Below are positions 52,643 to 61,493 of a stretch of DNA of 64,000 nucleotides, piece after piece. Every line of letters begins with the position of its first letter. Position 1 is the first letter of the stretch. The DNA lies in NCBI GenBank assembly GCA_040752595.1, contig JBFMGX010000050.1, positions 2,149-66,148 of the forward strand, in the 5' to 3' direction. Source of the DNA: Candidatus Zixiibacteriota bacterium (lineage in GTDB: Bacteria; Zixibacteria; MSB-5A5; WJJR01). The notes beneath the pieces were generated by a model that was not told the origin of the DNA, searched no databases, and saw only the letters and a program-made list of their open reading frames with translations. The position numbers were made by a program, and so were the translations under genes.

Positions 52643-53769
52643 GTGAGCGGCAGATCGTACATCCGGTACGTCTTATACCGGCGGGAGCCGAGGTTTTCAG
52701 CGGCGGCGACCATCTGCGTGTTGGTCTCCAGAATCCACGAGAACTCGCCTTCGCTATAGCCGACCGATGTGCCGCGCTGATACGTTTCGAAATACAGGAT
52801 GTTGTCAATCCCGCGTTTTTGGTACTCGGGGAGTATGCCCAAGACGAGCACGCGGGCGCGATGGACCACGCGACGGACTTTGAGCAGCCACAGGAGTTTA
52901 ACCAGTCCGAAGGGGAAGAGGCGTCCGCGCAAACGGATCAGGGCCTGATTGATGTCCGGCAGAGTGAGGGAGAAGCCCACGGGTTTGCTGTCGATCTCCG
53001 CGAAGAGGACAATACGCGGATCGACGATCTGCTTGAGGTCCTTGGCCATGTGGCGGAGTTCGGCGGGGTTCATCGGCACGAATCCCCAGTTGGGTGCCCA
53101 GGCGCCGTCATAGATCAGTTTGACGCGCGCAACTTCGTCGTCGAAGTGGGACATGTCGATCGTCCGAATCGTGACGCCGGTCCTCTTTCGAACGCGCTCC
53201 ATGATGCCGGCGATGCGAGGATCGAGCCCTTCCGCCTCGGTGAGGTGATAGGCGTAGAGGTCCATCGCGTTTCCCAGGCCGTAGCGCTCCGCAAACTCCG
53301 GATAGAAGCGGGGGTTGTATGTCATCATCAGGACCGGCGGCTGATCGAACCCATCGACCAGAAACCCCACTTCATGATTGGTCGTGAAGTTGGCCGGACC
53401 GCGCATCGTCTCCATGCCGCGCCCGCGCAGCCAGTCGCGAGCGGCATTCCAGAGCGCCTCGGCGATCGCATAATCGTTCTCGCATTCAAAGAAGCCGAAG
53501 AATCCGGTCTTCTCATTGTGCACGCGGTTGTGCGGGTGATAGACATGCGCCGAGATGCGTCCGACCCAACGCCGATTACATCGCGCCAAGAACAACTGCA
53601 CATCGGCATTGTCGAAAAACGGGTTCTTCCCAGGGTCAAAGAAATCGCGCCGTTCGATGCGCAGCGGACAGACCCAGTGGGGATCACCGGCATACAGCCG
53701 TTCCGGGAGACGGAGGAAGGCACGTTTCTCCGAAGTAGAGTCGACTGGGACGATCTCGATAGTGCTCAT
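52639..53769 (-). CDS. GNAT-fold N-acyltransferase-like protein
   Basis: A 376-residue cytoplasmic protein of the group starting 'MSTIEIVPVDS...FLRLPERLY..DPHWVCPL'. Two half domains are visible: an N-terminal segment (KNPFFDNADVQLFLARCNR) and a C-terminal GNAT-like core (VLVLGILPEYQKRGIDNILYF, where EYQKRGID resembles the acetyl-CoA loop). Substrate unknown. Its stop overlaps the start of the M16-like gene, implying translational coupling. Confidence 0.85.
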   Translation of the reverse strand: MSTIEIVPVDSTSEKRAFLRLPERLYAGDPHWVCPLRIERRDFFDPGKNPFFDNADVQLFLARCNRRWVGRISAHVYHPHNRVHNEKTGFFGFFECENDYAIAEALWNAARDWLRGRGMETMRGPANFTTNHEVGFLVDGFDQPPVLMMTYNPRFYPEFAERYGLGNAMDLYAYHLTEAEGLDPRIAGIMERVRKRTGVTIRTIDMSHFDDEVARVKLIYDGAWAPNWGFVPMNPAELRHMAKDLKQIVDPRIVLFAEIDSKPVGFSLTLPDINQALIRLRGRLFPFGLVKLLWLLKVRRVVHRARVLVLGILPEYQKRGIDNILYFETYQRGTSVGYSEGEFSWILETNTQMVAAAENLGSRRYKTYRMYDLPLT

Positions 53770-53987
53770 GGCGGTGAGTTGGGGCGTTCAGGTCGGTGCG
53801 ATGCCATACTGGGCCGGGCGCTAATACAAAGAATGGTCCGGCGGTTGTCCAGCGTGGAATGATGCCCCATCCACGGCTCGCACCCACCACGCGACCGATC
53901 GCCTCGGGGAGGGGATTCCGGCCAGCCCCCTGCCGGGGGTGATTTCCCAAGAGCCGTATCATATGAGGGTAGCGCGGGAGGTGTGGA

Positions 53988-54620
53988 ATGCCTGATTACA
54001 GAAACGGTGATGTCCTGGTCACCTATGGGACCGGTGGCATCTGGCCGCCGCGACGGCTCGTCCTGTGGCTCGTCTACCAGGCGATCCGAGCATACCAGAA
54101 GGTCAAATGGGGCGAGAGATCAGACTTTGGCCCGACTCATGTACGGGTCTGGATTGCGGGGCGGTTCTTTGAGATGACAACTCCGGTGGGGCAGTGGACC
54201 GACCTGGCGACTCTTAAGTTGGACAAGAAGAGATGGAAGGTGGGGCGCTACCGCCACCAATCGGCCACCGGGCTGGATGCGGATGCGATGCGGGCGACAG
54301 CCGATGCCATGGTCGGCAATCCGTATGACCGCGGCGACCTTCTGGACTTTGCGCTGGCCGGGTTAGTGGGGTTCTTCGCGCGCATCCTGCGCATTTTCGG
54401 CGACCGGCGGCACAAATACCGTGTCTGTTCAACCGCCGCAGCCAAGGTCCTCGTCGCCGGCGGCGCGCAGATGCGGATCTCCCACGCCGATCTTCTGCCC
54501 GACGCGGCCATCAATGCCGATCTGACCGCCGATGAGTCCATCCTGCCGGATGATGTGATCGACCCGGCCTACTTCGTCAACAATCGCTCGCACTGGGAAA
54601 TCGTGAGTTTGCGCATGTGA
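53988..54620 (+). CDS. Permuted papain-like (YiiX/NlpC-P60 type) amidase-fold protein
   Basis: A 210-residue protein. FGPTHVRVWIAG supplies a conserved His early and YRVCSTAAAKVL a Cys late: the His-before-Cys order of circularly permuted NlpC/P60 (YiiX-like) enzymes, which cleave amide or ester bonds in murein, lipids or proteins. No signal peptide; a hydrophobic stretch around 120-137 may contact membrane. A strong GGAGGTG precedes the ATG. Function is by fold pattern only. Confidence 0.7.
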   Translation: MPDYRNGDVLVTYGTGGIWPPRRLVLWLVYQAIRAYQKVKWGERSDFGPTHVRVWIAGRFFEMTTPVGQWTDLATLKLDKKRWKVGRYRHQSATGLDADAMRATADAMVGNPYDRGDLLDFALAGLVGFFARILRIFGDRRHKYRVCSTAAAKVLVAGGAQMRISHADLLPDAAINADLTADESILPDDVIDPAYFVNNRSHWEIVSLRM

Positions 54621-54670
54621 GTATCGCCACGGGCGGTTCGCAGACCGGAACGAGGTCCACACGTGGATTC

Positions 54671-54727
54671 GTAGGGTGGGTGCTTCGCACCCACCGTCAG
54701 GTTGCGGCAAGGGGCTGAAGCCCCTTG
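54671..54727. repeat. GTAGGGTGGGTGC palindrome and CAAGGGGCTGAAGCCCCTTG palindrome
   Basis: Members of two repeat families side by side: 54671-54695 (TAGGGTGGGTGC/GCACCCACC) and 54708-54727. Confidence 0.85.
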
Positions 54728-54823
54728 TTTGCCGTACTGAGGTACGGCACGCTGGTCAGTGCGCAATGTCAGGAGCCCGCCAAAGGCGGACAAGCACGGG
54801 GATCCTGACCTACGACGATGCCC

Positions 54824-54854
54824 AAACAAGACAGGGGGCCGAAAGCCCCCTGTC
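54824..54854 (-). terminator. Rho-independent terminator of hppA
   Basis: On the minus strand, GACAGGGGGC-TTTCG-GCCCCCTGTC forms a 10-bp stem followed by TTGTTT. It lies 25 bases after the hppA stop. Confidence 0.8.
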
Positions 54855-54878
54855 CGCAGAGAGATCGGATCCCGATTC

Positions 54879-57056
54879 CTAAATGAACAACGGCGCCAGC
54901 ACGAGCGTGATCGTCGAAAGCAGCTTGATCAGGACGTGCAGCGAGGGTCCGGCGGTGTCCTTGAAGGGATCGCCGACGGTGTCGCCGACGACCGCCGCCT
55001 TGTGAGCATCGGAGCGCTTGCCGCCGAACATTCCCGCCTCGATCCACTTCTTGGCATTGTCCCAAGCGCCGCCGCCGTTGTTGAGCATGGTCGCGACGAT
55101 GATACCGGCGATCGTCCCCACCATGAGCAGCGCCGCCACCGCCTCGGCGGCGATCAGACGATCCCCCTCGGTGATGAACATGCGGAAGATCACACCGACG
55201 GCGACCGGCATCCCCACTGCCAGAATCCCCGGAAGGATCATCTGCCTCAGAGCGCCGCGGGTGACGATGTCGACGCAGCGGCCATAGTCGGGCTTGTCGG
55301 TCCCCTGCAGAATGCCGGGCTTCTCCTTGAACTGGGCGCGGACGTCGTTGATGACGTAATAGGCCGCCTTGCCGACCGCCCGGATCGCCAACGCCGAGAA
55401 CAAGAAGACGAGCATGGCACCCAGAAGGGCGCCGATGAAGACCGCCGGCTTGGCGATGTCCACGCCGGGAAAGACCGCGCCGGTGTAGTTGGCGATCTCA
55501 TCCATGTAGGCATTGAACAGCAGAAACGCCGCCAGCGCCGCCGAGCCGATGGCGTACCCCTTGGTCAGCGCCTTGGTGGTGTTCCCCACGGCATCGAGAC
55601 GGTCGGTCTTCTTGCGGATCTCCTCCGGCTGATGGCTCATCTCAATGATCCCGCCGGCGTTGTCGGTGATCGGACCGAAGGTGTCCATGGCGAGAATGTA
55701 GGCGGCGGTGGCCAGCATCCCCATCGTCGCCACCGCGGTCCCGAAGAAGCCACCCCCCGGCAGAGCCGCCTCGCCGAGGAAGTAGGAGGCAAGGATCGCA
55801 ATCGAGATCGTGATCACCGGGAGCGCCGTACACTCCATCGCCACCGCCATCCCGGTGATGATGTTGGTGGCGGGGCCGGTCTGGGAGGCCTCGGCGATTT
55901 CCCGCACCGGCCGGTACTTGTATTCGGTGTAGTACTGGGTGATGTAGACGAAGGCGACGGAGGTCAAAACGCCGATCAGGCCGCTGGCAAAGAAGTACAG
56001 CCAGGCGTTCGGCCGGGCCTCGATGTGCAACAGCCAGCGGGAGGCGATCCCGAAGGCGATCATGGCTAGGACAACCGCGACCGAGTAGCCGCGATTGAGC
56101 GCCTTCATCGGATCCTCATTCTCGCGCGCTTTGACTACCATGATGCCGATGATCGAGGCGATGATCCCAAAAGCACGGGCGACCAGTGGGAAGAGCATCA
56201 CGCCGACCGCCCCGGCGGCAAAGGCGACCCCCTGCCGGGCGGCGGCCAGCGCCACACCGGCGCCGAGAATCATGGCGCCGATGTTCTCGGCCGCAGTCGA
56301 CTCGAAGAGGTCGGCGCCACGACCGGCACAGTCACCCACGTTGTCGCCGACCAAATCCGCGATCACGGCGGGATTGCGCGGATCATCCTCAGGAATCCCC
56401 GCCTCGACTTTCCCGACCAGATCAGCGCCGACATCGGCCGCTTTCGTGTAGATTCCACCGCCCAACTGGGCGAAGAGCGCCACGAAAGAAGCCCCGAATC
56501 CGTAGCCGACGATCATCAGGGGAATCTTCTCCAGCGCCACACTGGTCGTCGCCGACACCAGCCAGTACAATCCCCCGACTCCCAAGAGGCTCATCGCCAC
56601 GACCAGAAGCCCGGAGACGGCCCCGCCGCGCAAAGCCACGCGCAGCGCCTCATTCAGCGAGCGGGTCGAGGCGCTGGCGGCGCGGATGTTGGACCGGATC
56701 GAAATCCACATGCCGATAAAGCCGGCGATCCCGGAACAGAGCGCCCCCAGCACGAATGATAGCGTGATCCACCACGCCAGCGACAGCCGGGATTCGATCG
56801 GGTCGAAATCATGGTGGGCTCGGACGAACCCATACAGGACGAAGATGATCGCGGCGAGCACGACGCTCAGAAGCGCGATGGTCCCGTATTGCCGACGCAT
56901 GAACGCCTCGGCACCCTCACGGATGGCATCGGAGATCGCCCGCATCGCCGGCGTGCCGGTGTCGTGGCGCAAGACGTGTTTGGCCAGCCAAGCGACAAAC
57001 AACAGGGTGGCGACACTGATACCCAAGATCAGGAACATGTAACTGCTGACGCCCAT
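54879..57056 (-). CDS. hppA: Membrane-bound proton-translocating pyrophosphatase
   Basis: A 725-residue protein with 15-16 TM helices that hydrolyses PPi to pump cations. Active-site motifs: DVGADLVGKVE, DNVGDCAGRGADLFES, and the C-terminal KAAVVGDTVGDPFKDTAGPS. At the cation-dependence site it reads GNTTKALTKGYAIGS, with Lys where K+-dependent enzymes have Ala, so it belongs to the K+-independent, H+-pumping type by the known rule. AGGAGAAAGGA precedes the ATG; a consensus promoter lies at 57181-57209. Confidence 0.97.
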   Translation of the reverse strand: MGVSSYMFLILGISVATLLFVAWLAKHVLRHDTGTPAMRAISDAIREGAEAFMRRQYGTIALLSVVLAAIIFVLYGFVRAHHDFDPIESRLSLAWWITLSFVLGALCSGIAGFIGMWISIRSNIRAASASTRSLNEALRVALRGGAVSGLLVVAMSLLGVGGLYWLVSATTSVALEKIPLMIVGYGFGASFVALFAQLGGGIYTKAADVGADLVGKVEAGIPEDDPRNPAVIADLVGDNVGDCAGRGADLFESTAAENIGAMILGAGVALAAARQGVAFAAGAVGVMLFPLVARAFGIIASIIGIMVVKARENEDPMKALNRGYSVAVVLAMIAFGIASRWLLHIEARPNAWLYFFASGLIGVLTSVAFVYITQYYTEYKYRPVREIAEASQTGPATNIITGMAVAMECTALPVITISIAILASYFLGEAALPGGGFFGTAVATMGMLATAAYILAMDTFGPITDNAGGIIEMSHQPEEIRKKTDRLDAVGNTTKALTKGYAIGSAALAAFLLFNAYMDEIANYTGAVFPGVDIAKPAVFIGALLGAMLVFLFSALAIRAVGKAAYYVINDVRAQFKEKPGILQGTDKPDYGRCVDIVTRGALRQMILPGILAVGMPVAVGVIFRMFITEGDRLIAAEAVAALLMVGTIAGIIVATMLNNGGGAWDNAKKWIEAGMFGGKRSDAHKAAVVGDTVGDPFKDTAGPSLHVLIKLLSTITLVLAPLFI

Positions 57057-57180
57057 CGGTTCGGTCCTTTCTCCTATAGAGACAGCATTAGCGAATCATC
57101 GCTTGGGTATTCCTTCTCAATCTGGGTACGGCGAAGATGGATGGGGCTTGCGAGCACACGACCGTCAGCGCCGGTCGCCA

Positions 57181-57209
57181 ATGATACCTGATCCTCGCTG
57201 CCCTGTCAA
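57181..57209 (-). promoter_or_regulatory. Sigma-70 promoter of hppA
   Basis: On the minus strand: perfect TTGACA (57209-57204), 17-base spacer, TATCAT (57186-57181), giving a leader of about 115 bases. The rest of the 57057-57493 gap has only a CGAGCC/GGCTCG hairpin near 57434-57450, possibly the end of the yceI transcript. Confidence 0.8.
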
Positions 57210-57493
57210 AGAGCGAAATCCGGACGGCCATCTCGCCGTATCTTGTTGACCCACAGGGCGTTCAACGGAATCGCTACGTTTCGGAGAGCCAGCAGAGTCC
57301 GCAATGAACTGGACTATTTGTCAGACTCTTCCTCCTCGGCCTTCCGTGTTCGCGGGGAGGCAGCCCCGTCCTCACTCAGTTGAAAGGGAGGGTTGGAGGG
57401 AGGATGGCGACAGCCACGGCCACCAAAGTAACTGCGGCCGAGCCACTTGGCTCGACCGCACCGAATCTGTGACTGCCGGAAAACGTGGTACGG

Positions 57494-58084
57494 CTACTGC
57501 TTGGGGATAAACGCCTCAACTCCCAAGTCGATGGTGACCTCGTGGCCCACGACCAGCCCGCCTGCTTCCACGGTCCGATTCCAGCTCACGCCGTAGTCCA
57601 TGCGGTCAATCGTCGTTGTCGCGGCGAAGCCCAAGCGCTTGCCCATGCGCGGGTCTTCCATCGTGCCCAAAATCTCGGCGTTCAGGGTCACCGGTTTGGT
57701 GACGCCACGCATTGTGAGATTGCCGAGAACGTCGAACTTCCCGTTCCCCTTGGGCGTGACCTTGGTCGACTTGAACGTGATCAAAGGGAAGCTGTCGACG
57801 GCGAGGAAGTCGCCGCTGCGGAGGTGCTTGTCACGCGTCGAATCGCCGGTATTGATGCTGGCAGTGGTGATCTGGACATCCACCGCCCACTTGCTGGTAT
57901 CCTGGGGATCGTACTCAATCGTGCCGGAGAAGCCGGTGAAGTTCCCTGGGACACGACTGATCATCAGGTGGCGCACGGTGAAATCAACGTGCGAGTGCTT
58001 GGGGTCGATCTTGAAGGTCTCCCCGTGGGCGGCCAGTGCGGTGACCAAGATCGCGGATATAACAAGCGCGGGGCGTTTGAACAT
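57494..58084 (-). CDS. YceI-family periplasmic lipid-binding protein
   Basis: A 196-residue lipocalin-like protein with a signal peptide (VISAILVTALAAHG) and YceI hallmarks: FKIDPKHSHVDFTVRHLMIS, GDFLAVDSFPLITFKST, and DYGVSWN with HEVTIDLGVEAF. Members bind isoprenoid or other long lipids. AAGGAGG lies before the ATG. It lies downstream of the isc cluster on the same strand, but 188 bases away, so probably independent. Confidence 0.94.
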   Translation of the reverse strand: MFKRPALVISAILVTALAAHGETFKIDPKHSHVDFTVRHLMISRVPGNFTGFSGTIEYDPQDTSKWAVDVQITTASINTGDSTRDKHLRSGDFLAVDSFPLITFKSTKVTPKGNGKFDVLGNLTMRGVTKPVTLNAEILGTMEDPRMGKRLGFAATTTIDRMDYGVSWNRTVEAGGLVVGHEVTIDLGVEAFIPKQ

Positions 58085-58271
58085 TCGTTCCTCCTTGGTG
58101 GGAATTCCAGTTATTCAATACCGATGACAGTATAGGCGCGAACACGTATGCGTTCAACCGCCCAGCGAGTCACAGGTTCCCGTCTGTCGGGTCGATTGCA
58201 TCAGAGCAACCGCCTTGTGCCGAAGACACTTCGTCAGGGGAGCCGCCGGGTCTCACGCCAGACCAGCGCGG

Positions 58272-58586
58272 CTAACCGATTGCACGCCCGTGGCTTGCGC
58301 TGCCGGCGGTACTCGGAGTGGCGGCTTCTCCTGGCGTCGGTGTTGGCCGGATGAAGACAGTCATGGGAGCGCGCTCCTCGCCGAAGGTGATCCGACGGGC
58401 CACCAGGGCGAGGTGCGCCGCAGCCATCAGATAGAGCCAGGTCGGCACGACAGCGCTGCCGCAGCCGCGGACATGCACGGTCTTGCCACGGTACTTCTCC
58501 CAGTCCACAGCCGCGAATCGTTCGCGGACGCTCTGTTCACGGAAGACGCCGTCGTCGGCGAAGGACTCAAGGTCGAAGAGGGGCAT
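58272..58586 (-). CDS. DUF2480-like protein, shortened
   Basis: A 104-residue protein whose core VDWEKYRGKTVHVRGCGSAV and VPTWLYLMAAAHLA, then ARRITFGEE, follows the DUF2480 pattern (DW..Y..K.V...CSADAIVP.W..ML). Full members are about 165-170 aa; here the N-terminal third is short and the end is replaced by a Pro/Thr-rich tail. DUF2480 genes often accompany Fe-S assembly genes in FCB bacteria, as here (64 bases after iscA). Function unknown. Confidence 0.72.
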   Translation of the reverse strand: MPLFDLESFADDGVFREQSVRERFAAVDWEKYRGKTVHVRGCGSAVVPTWLYLMAAAHLALVARRITFGEERAPMTVFIRPTPTPGEAATPSTAGSASHGRAIG

Positions 58587-58650
58587 GGGAGCACGTGGCG
58601 AATCCCACCCTCCGGGTGGGGCACCTCAGGCCTGAACTACCGGATGTTCA

Positions 58651-59043
58651 TCACGCGGAAAACGACGTGCCGCAGCCGCACGACTTGGACGCGTTCGGGT
58701 TGCTGAACTTGAATCCCCCGCCGACGAGAGAATTCGCGTGGTCGATCACCGTGCCACGGAGGTACAGCGCGCTCTTCAGATCCACAATGATCTTGACCCC
58801 GCGGACTTCGAAGATCTTGTCGTGTGGGCCGATGTTGCTATCGAGGTCCATCAGGTAGCTCAACCCCGAACACCCGCCCCCCTGGACGCCGACTCGCAGA
58901 TAGACGTCCGTCAGACCGCGGGAATCGATCAATCGACGAACCTCCGCGGCCGCCGCCTCGGTCAGGTCGATGACTGGAACCGATGCATGGACGGTTGGAT
59001 CGGTCCTGTTGGTTGGGGATGTTGCTTCACCGGGTATTGGCAT
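58651..59043 (-). CDS. A-type iron-sulfur carrier (IscA/ErpA/HesB)
   Basis: A 130-residue protein with the three conserved cysteines: GGGCSG and the C-terminal SCGCG pair. A 20-residue N-terminal extension precedes the domain. It carries Fe-S clusters or iron to targets. GGGGGAAG lies before the ATG. It lies 98 bases after iscS on the same strand, with an inverted repeat in the gap. The subtype (IscA, SufA or ErpA) cannot be fixed from sequence alone. Confidence 0.92.
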   Translation of the reverse strand: MPIPGEATSPTNRTDPTVHASVPVIDLTEAAAAEVRRLIDSRGLTDVYLRVGVQGGGCSGLSYLMDLDSNIGPHDKIFEVRGVKIIVDLKSALYLRGTVIDHANSLVGGGFKFSNPNASKSCGCGTSFSA

Positions 59044-59098
59044 TCTGCTTCCCCCGCTTCCGGGAATCCGGGCGGCACATACGGCTCCGCGCCAAAAG

Positions 59099-59115
59099 CA
59101 GACTAATTACGTCTG
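59099..59115. promoter_or_regulatory. Inverted repeat between iscS and iscA
   Basis: CAGAC-TAATTAC-GTCTG: 5-bp arms around an AT-rich centre, about 55 bases before the iscA start. Could be a regulator site; no known IscR consensus is claimed. Confidence 0.35.
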
Positions 59116-59141
59116 ATTCACCGGTCCTGTTGTAGTTGAAT

Positions 59142-60326
59142 TCAGCGGGGCGGCTGGGAGATCCGGTAGAGAGGGGACATGCGCCGCAGCCGCTGGACGG
59201 TCTCGACGACCCGCCCGGCGACATAGTCGATTTCTTCGGCCGTGTTGGAGCGACCGAGCCCAAAGCGGACCGAGGCGTGGGCCAATTCCACGGTCAGGCC
59301 GATGGCGGCCAGGACATGGGAGGCTTCCGGGATGGCCGATGTGCAGGCCGAGCCCGAGGACAAGGCGACATCATCCTTCAGTCCCAAGAGGATCGCCTCG
59401 CCTTCCACCGAGGCAAACGACAGATTGAGATTGTTGGGCAGTCGGGGCGACAAGGCGCCGTTGAGACGAACGCCGTCGAGGTGCTCCATGATGGCGTGCA
59501 TCAGCCGGTCGCGCAGCCCGGCGAGACGCTGCGACTCTGCCGGCAATTCACCCATTGCGAATTCGACCGCGGCGCCGAAGCCGACCACCAACGGTACAGG
59601 GAGCGTGCCGGGGCGAAGTCCGCGCTCATGCCCGCCTCCGTCCATCAGCGGTGCCAGCCGTATGCGTGGCCTGCCGCCGCGGATGTACAGGGCGCCGACC
59701 CCTTTGGGACCATAGATCTTGTGCGCGGAGAGCGACAACAGGTCGATGCCGTCCGCCACCACATCCATGGGAATGCGGCCCAGCGACTGGGCAGCGTCGG
59801 TGTGGACAGGTATGCCGCGCTCATGCGCGATCCGACTGATGGCGCGTAGCGGCTGGATTACGCCAATCTCGTTGTTGGCATGGATGATGGAGATGAGCAC
59901 CGTGCGGTCGGTGATCGCCTCTCGCACGGCCTCGGGGTCGACCAAGCCGTCATGTCCCACCGGCAGGTAGGCGACCTTCGTCCCCTCCTCCTCCAGTCGG
60001 CGGGCACAGTCGAGAACGGCCTTGTGCTCGATCGCGGAGATGATCAAGTGGCTCCCCGGTCCGGCCGCGCGCATGATTCCCTTGAGGGCCAGGTTGTCGG
60101 CTTCGGTGGCGCCCGACGTGAAGATGATCTCCTTGGGTTGCGCGCCGATGGCGCCGGCGATCTGACGCCGTGCGGTTTCGACCGCTTCCTCCGCTTCCCA
60201 GCCGAAGGCGTGTGTCACGGAGGCCGCATTGCCGAACTTCTCGCCGAAGTATGGCATCATCGCCGCCAGCACCCGCGGATCGACGGGCGTCGTCGCATGG
60301 TGATCCATGTAGATGGGCAGTTTCAT
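59142..60326 (-). CDS. iscS: Cysteine desulfurase
   Basis: A 394-residue PLP enzyme releasing sulfur from cysteine for Fe-S assembly. It opens YMDHHATTPVDPRVL; the PLP-Lys is in SLSAHKIYGPKG; the catalytic Cys is in SSGSACTSA. The short Cys loop and overall length place it in the NifS/IscS group rather than SufS. It is first in an iscS-iscA-DUF2480 set; no IscU scaffold is present in the window. Only a weak ribosome site (GGAATGG) precedes the ATG. Confidence 0.95.
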   Translation of the reverse strand: MKLPIYMDHHATTPVDPRVLAAMMPYFGEKFGNAASVTHAFGWEAEEAVETARRQIAGAIGAQPKEIIFTSGATEADNLALKGIMRAAGPGSHLIISAIEHKAVLDCARRLEEEGTKVAYLPVGHDGLVDPEAVREAITDRTVLISIIHANNEIGVIQPLRAISRIAHERGIPVHTDAAQSLGRIPMDVVADGIDLLSLSAHKIYGPKGVGALYIRGGRPRIRLAPLMDGGGHERGLRPGTLPVPLVVGFGAAVEFAMGELPAESQRLAGLRDRLMHAIMEHLDGVRLNGALSPRLPNNLNLSFASVEGEAILLGLKDDVALSSGSACTSAIPEASHVLAAIGLTVELAHASVRFGLGRSNTAEEIDYVAGRVVETVQRLRRMSPLYRISQPPR

Positions 60327-60546
60327 TTCGTGGCCATTCCATTCATACGTCCGTACCTACGGGGCCGCGACGACGCCATTGGCGCCTTCCTTCAGGAGTG
60401 ACGAGCCCGGGATCCGATCGGAACGGGACGGATAATTCCCCGAGGACGACAGAGATCGACACGCCGGCGGACAGGGAACTCAGAACTGCGGTCGTCGCGG
60501 ATTGGAGACGATTCCTCCGCTGGGGGTTCGGGTCGTGCTCAAAGCC

Positions 60547-61398
60547 TCACCCCTGTGACGCGGTTGACGAGCTCTGAGTCTCGGATCGAGCCGAGCCATC
60601 GCGACCCCGTTTGCGCCGGAAGAACCGCCGCCGGTTCCGTCGGTTGCGACCCGCAGCTTTCTCGGTTGACTGGGTCTGCGCCTGCTTGGACTCAGGCTTC
60701 GGAGGAGCGGCCGCGGTTGCACTGGTGGCCGGGGCTGGTTGTTTTGCAGCACTGCCACGTCCGCGTCGCCGCTTGCGCCCCTTGTCTTCCGACCCGGGAG
60801 CGGGCCGTTCGGCGGCCGGCCGGGTCGGTGTGGTGGGAGCGGGAGTTGCGGCCGCTGCTCCCTTGCGTCCTGTTGTCTGGGCTGTACGGGCGGCGGGCGC
60901 GACCGTGGCCTTCTCACCCACTTCGCGCAAGTACGCCGCCAGGAAATCCGGAGAAAGCCCCGGGAGGCGTTGCTTCAGATCATCCAACAGAGCGTCAAGA
61001 CCGTCATTGTCGAACGAACGCAGGTATTGGCGGAATGAGCCATAGATTTGCCTGACCCGCCAGAAGGCCTCGGCCCAAGCGGCCAGGGAATCGGTCTTGT
61101 CTGCGAGTCGGGCTCCGAACTCCCCGCCGATTGTCGAAGTCGCCGTGGCGATCTCCTGACCGGAGAGATTGGCCAACCGGAAGATGTTCAAGCCGGCGAG
61201 CGTCTGCATGGCGCGCGGCCAGACTTCCTCGAAGTTGTTCAGCGGTGCGGGCTGTGACACGACCCGCAGGAGCAACAACTCGAAGAACGCCGCATCGGAC
61301 CGGGGGCGTTCCCCGGGAACGTAGTGTCGAAAGGGGGATTCCTCCTCCGACAGCACGGCGGACTGGTCGTCGGATGGTGATCCGGGTGCTTCTGCCAT
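60547..61398 (-). CDS. TAG-like (HhH-GPD) domain with long basic Arg/Lys-rich tail
   Basis: A roughly 283-residue protein of no firm family. Residues about 25-150 follow the DNA-3-methyladenine glycosylase I pattern (RSDAAFFELLLLRVVSQPAP, IYGSFRQYLRSF), but conserved Trp/Asp and zinc-site residues of Tag are not seen. The second half is a Pro/Ala linker and a basic tail (KGRKRRRGRG, NRRNRRRFFRRKRGRDG) likely to bind nucleic acid. It is probably a non-catalytic or repurposed relative. The start is uncertain between 61398 and 61410; neither has a clear ribosome site. Confidence 0.65.
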   Translation of the reverse strand: MAEAPGSPSDDQSAVLSEEESPFRHYVPGERPRSDAAFFELLLLRVVSQPAPLNNFEEVWPRAMQTLAGLNIFRLANLSGQEIATATSTIGGEFGARLADKTDSLAAWAEAFWRVRQIYGSFRQYLRSFDNDGLDALLDDLKQRLPGLSPDFLAAYLREVGEKATVAPAARTAQTTGRKGAAAATPAPTTPTRPAAERPAPGSEDKGRKRRRGRGSAAKQPAPATSATAAAPPKPESKQAQTQSTEKAAGRNRRNRRRFFRRKRGRDGSARSETQSSSTASQG

Positions 61399-61493
61399 GG
61401 TGCATTCCATATAACAAGATAGAGGCCCAGCCCGGCCTGGCGCAACACAAACCGCGGCCGCCCGCGTCTGGGTCGGTGACGGGGAATCGGTTG

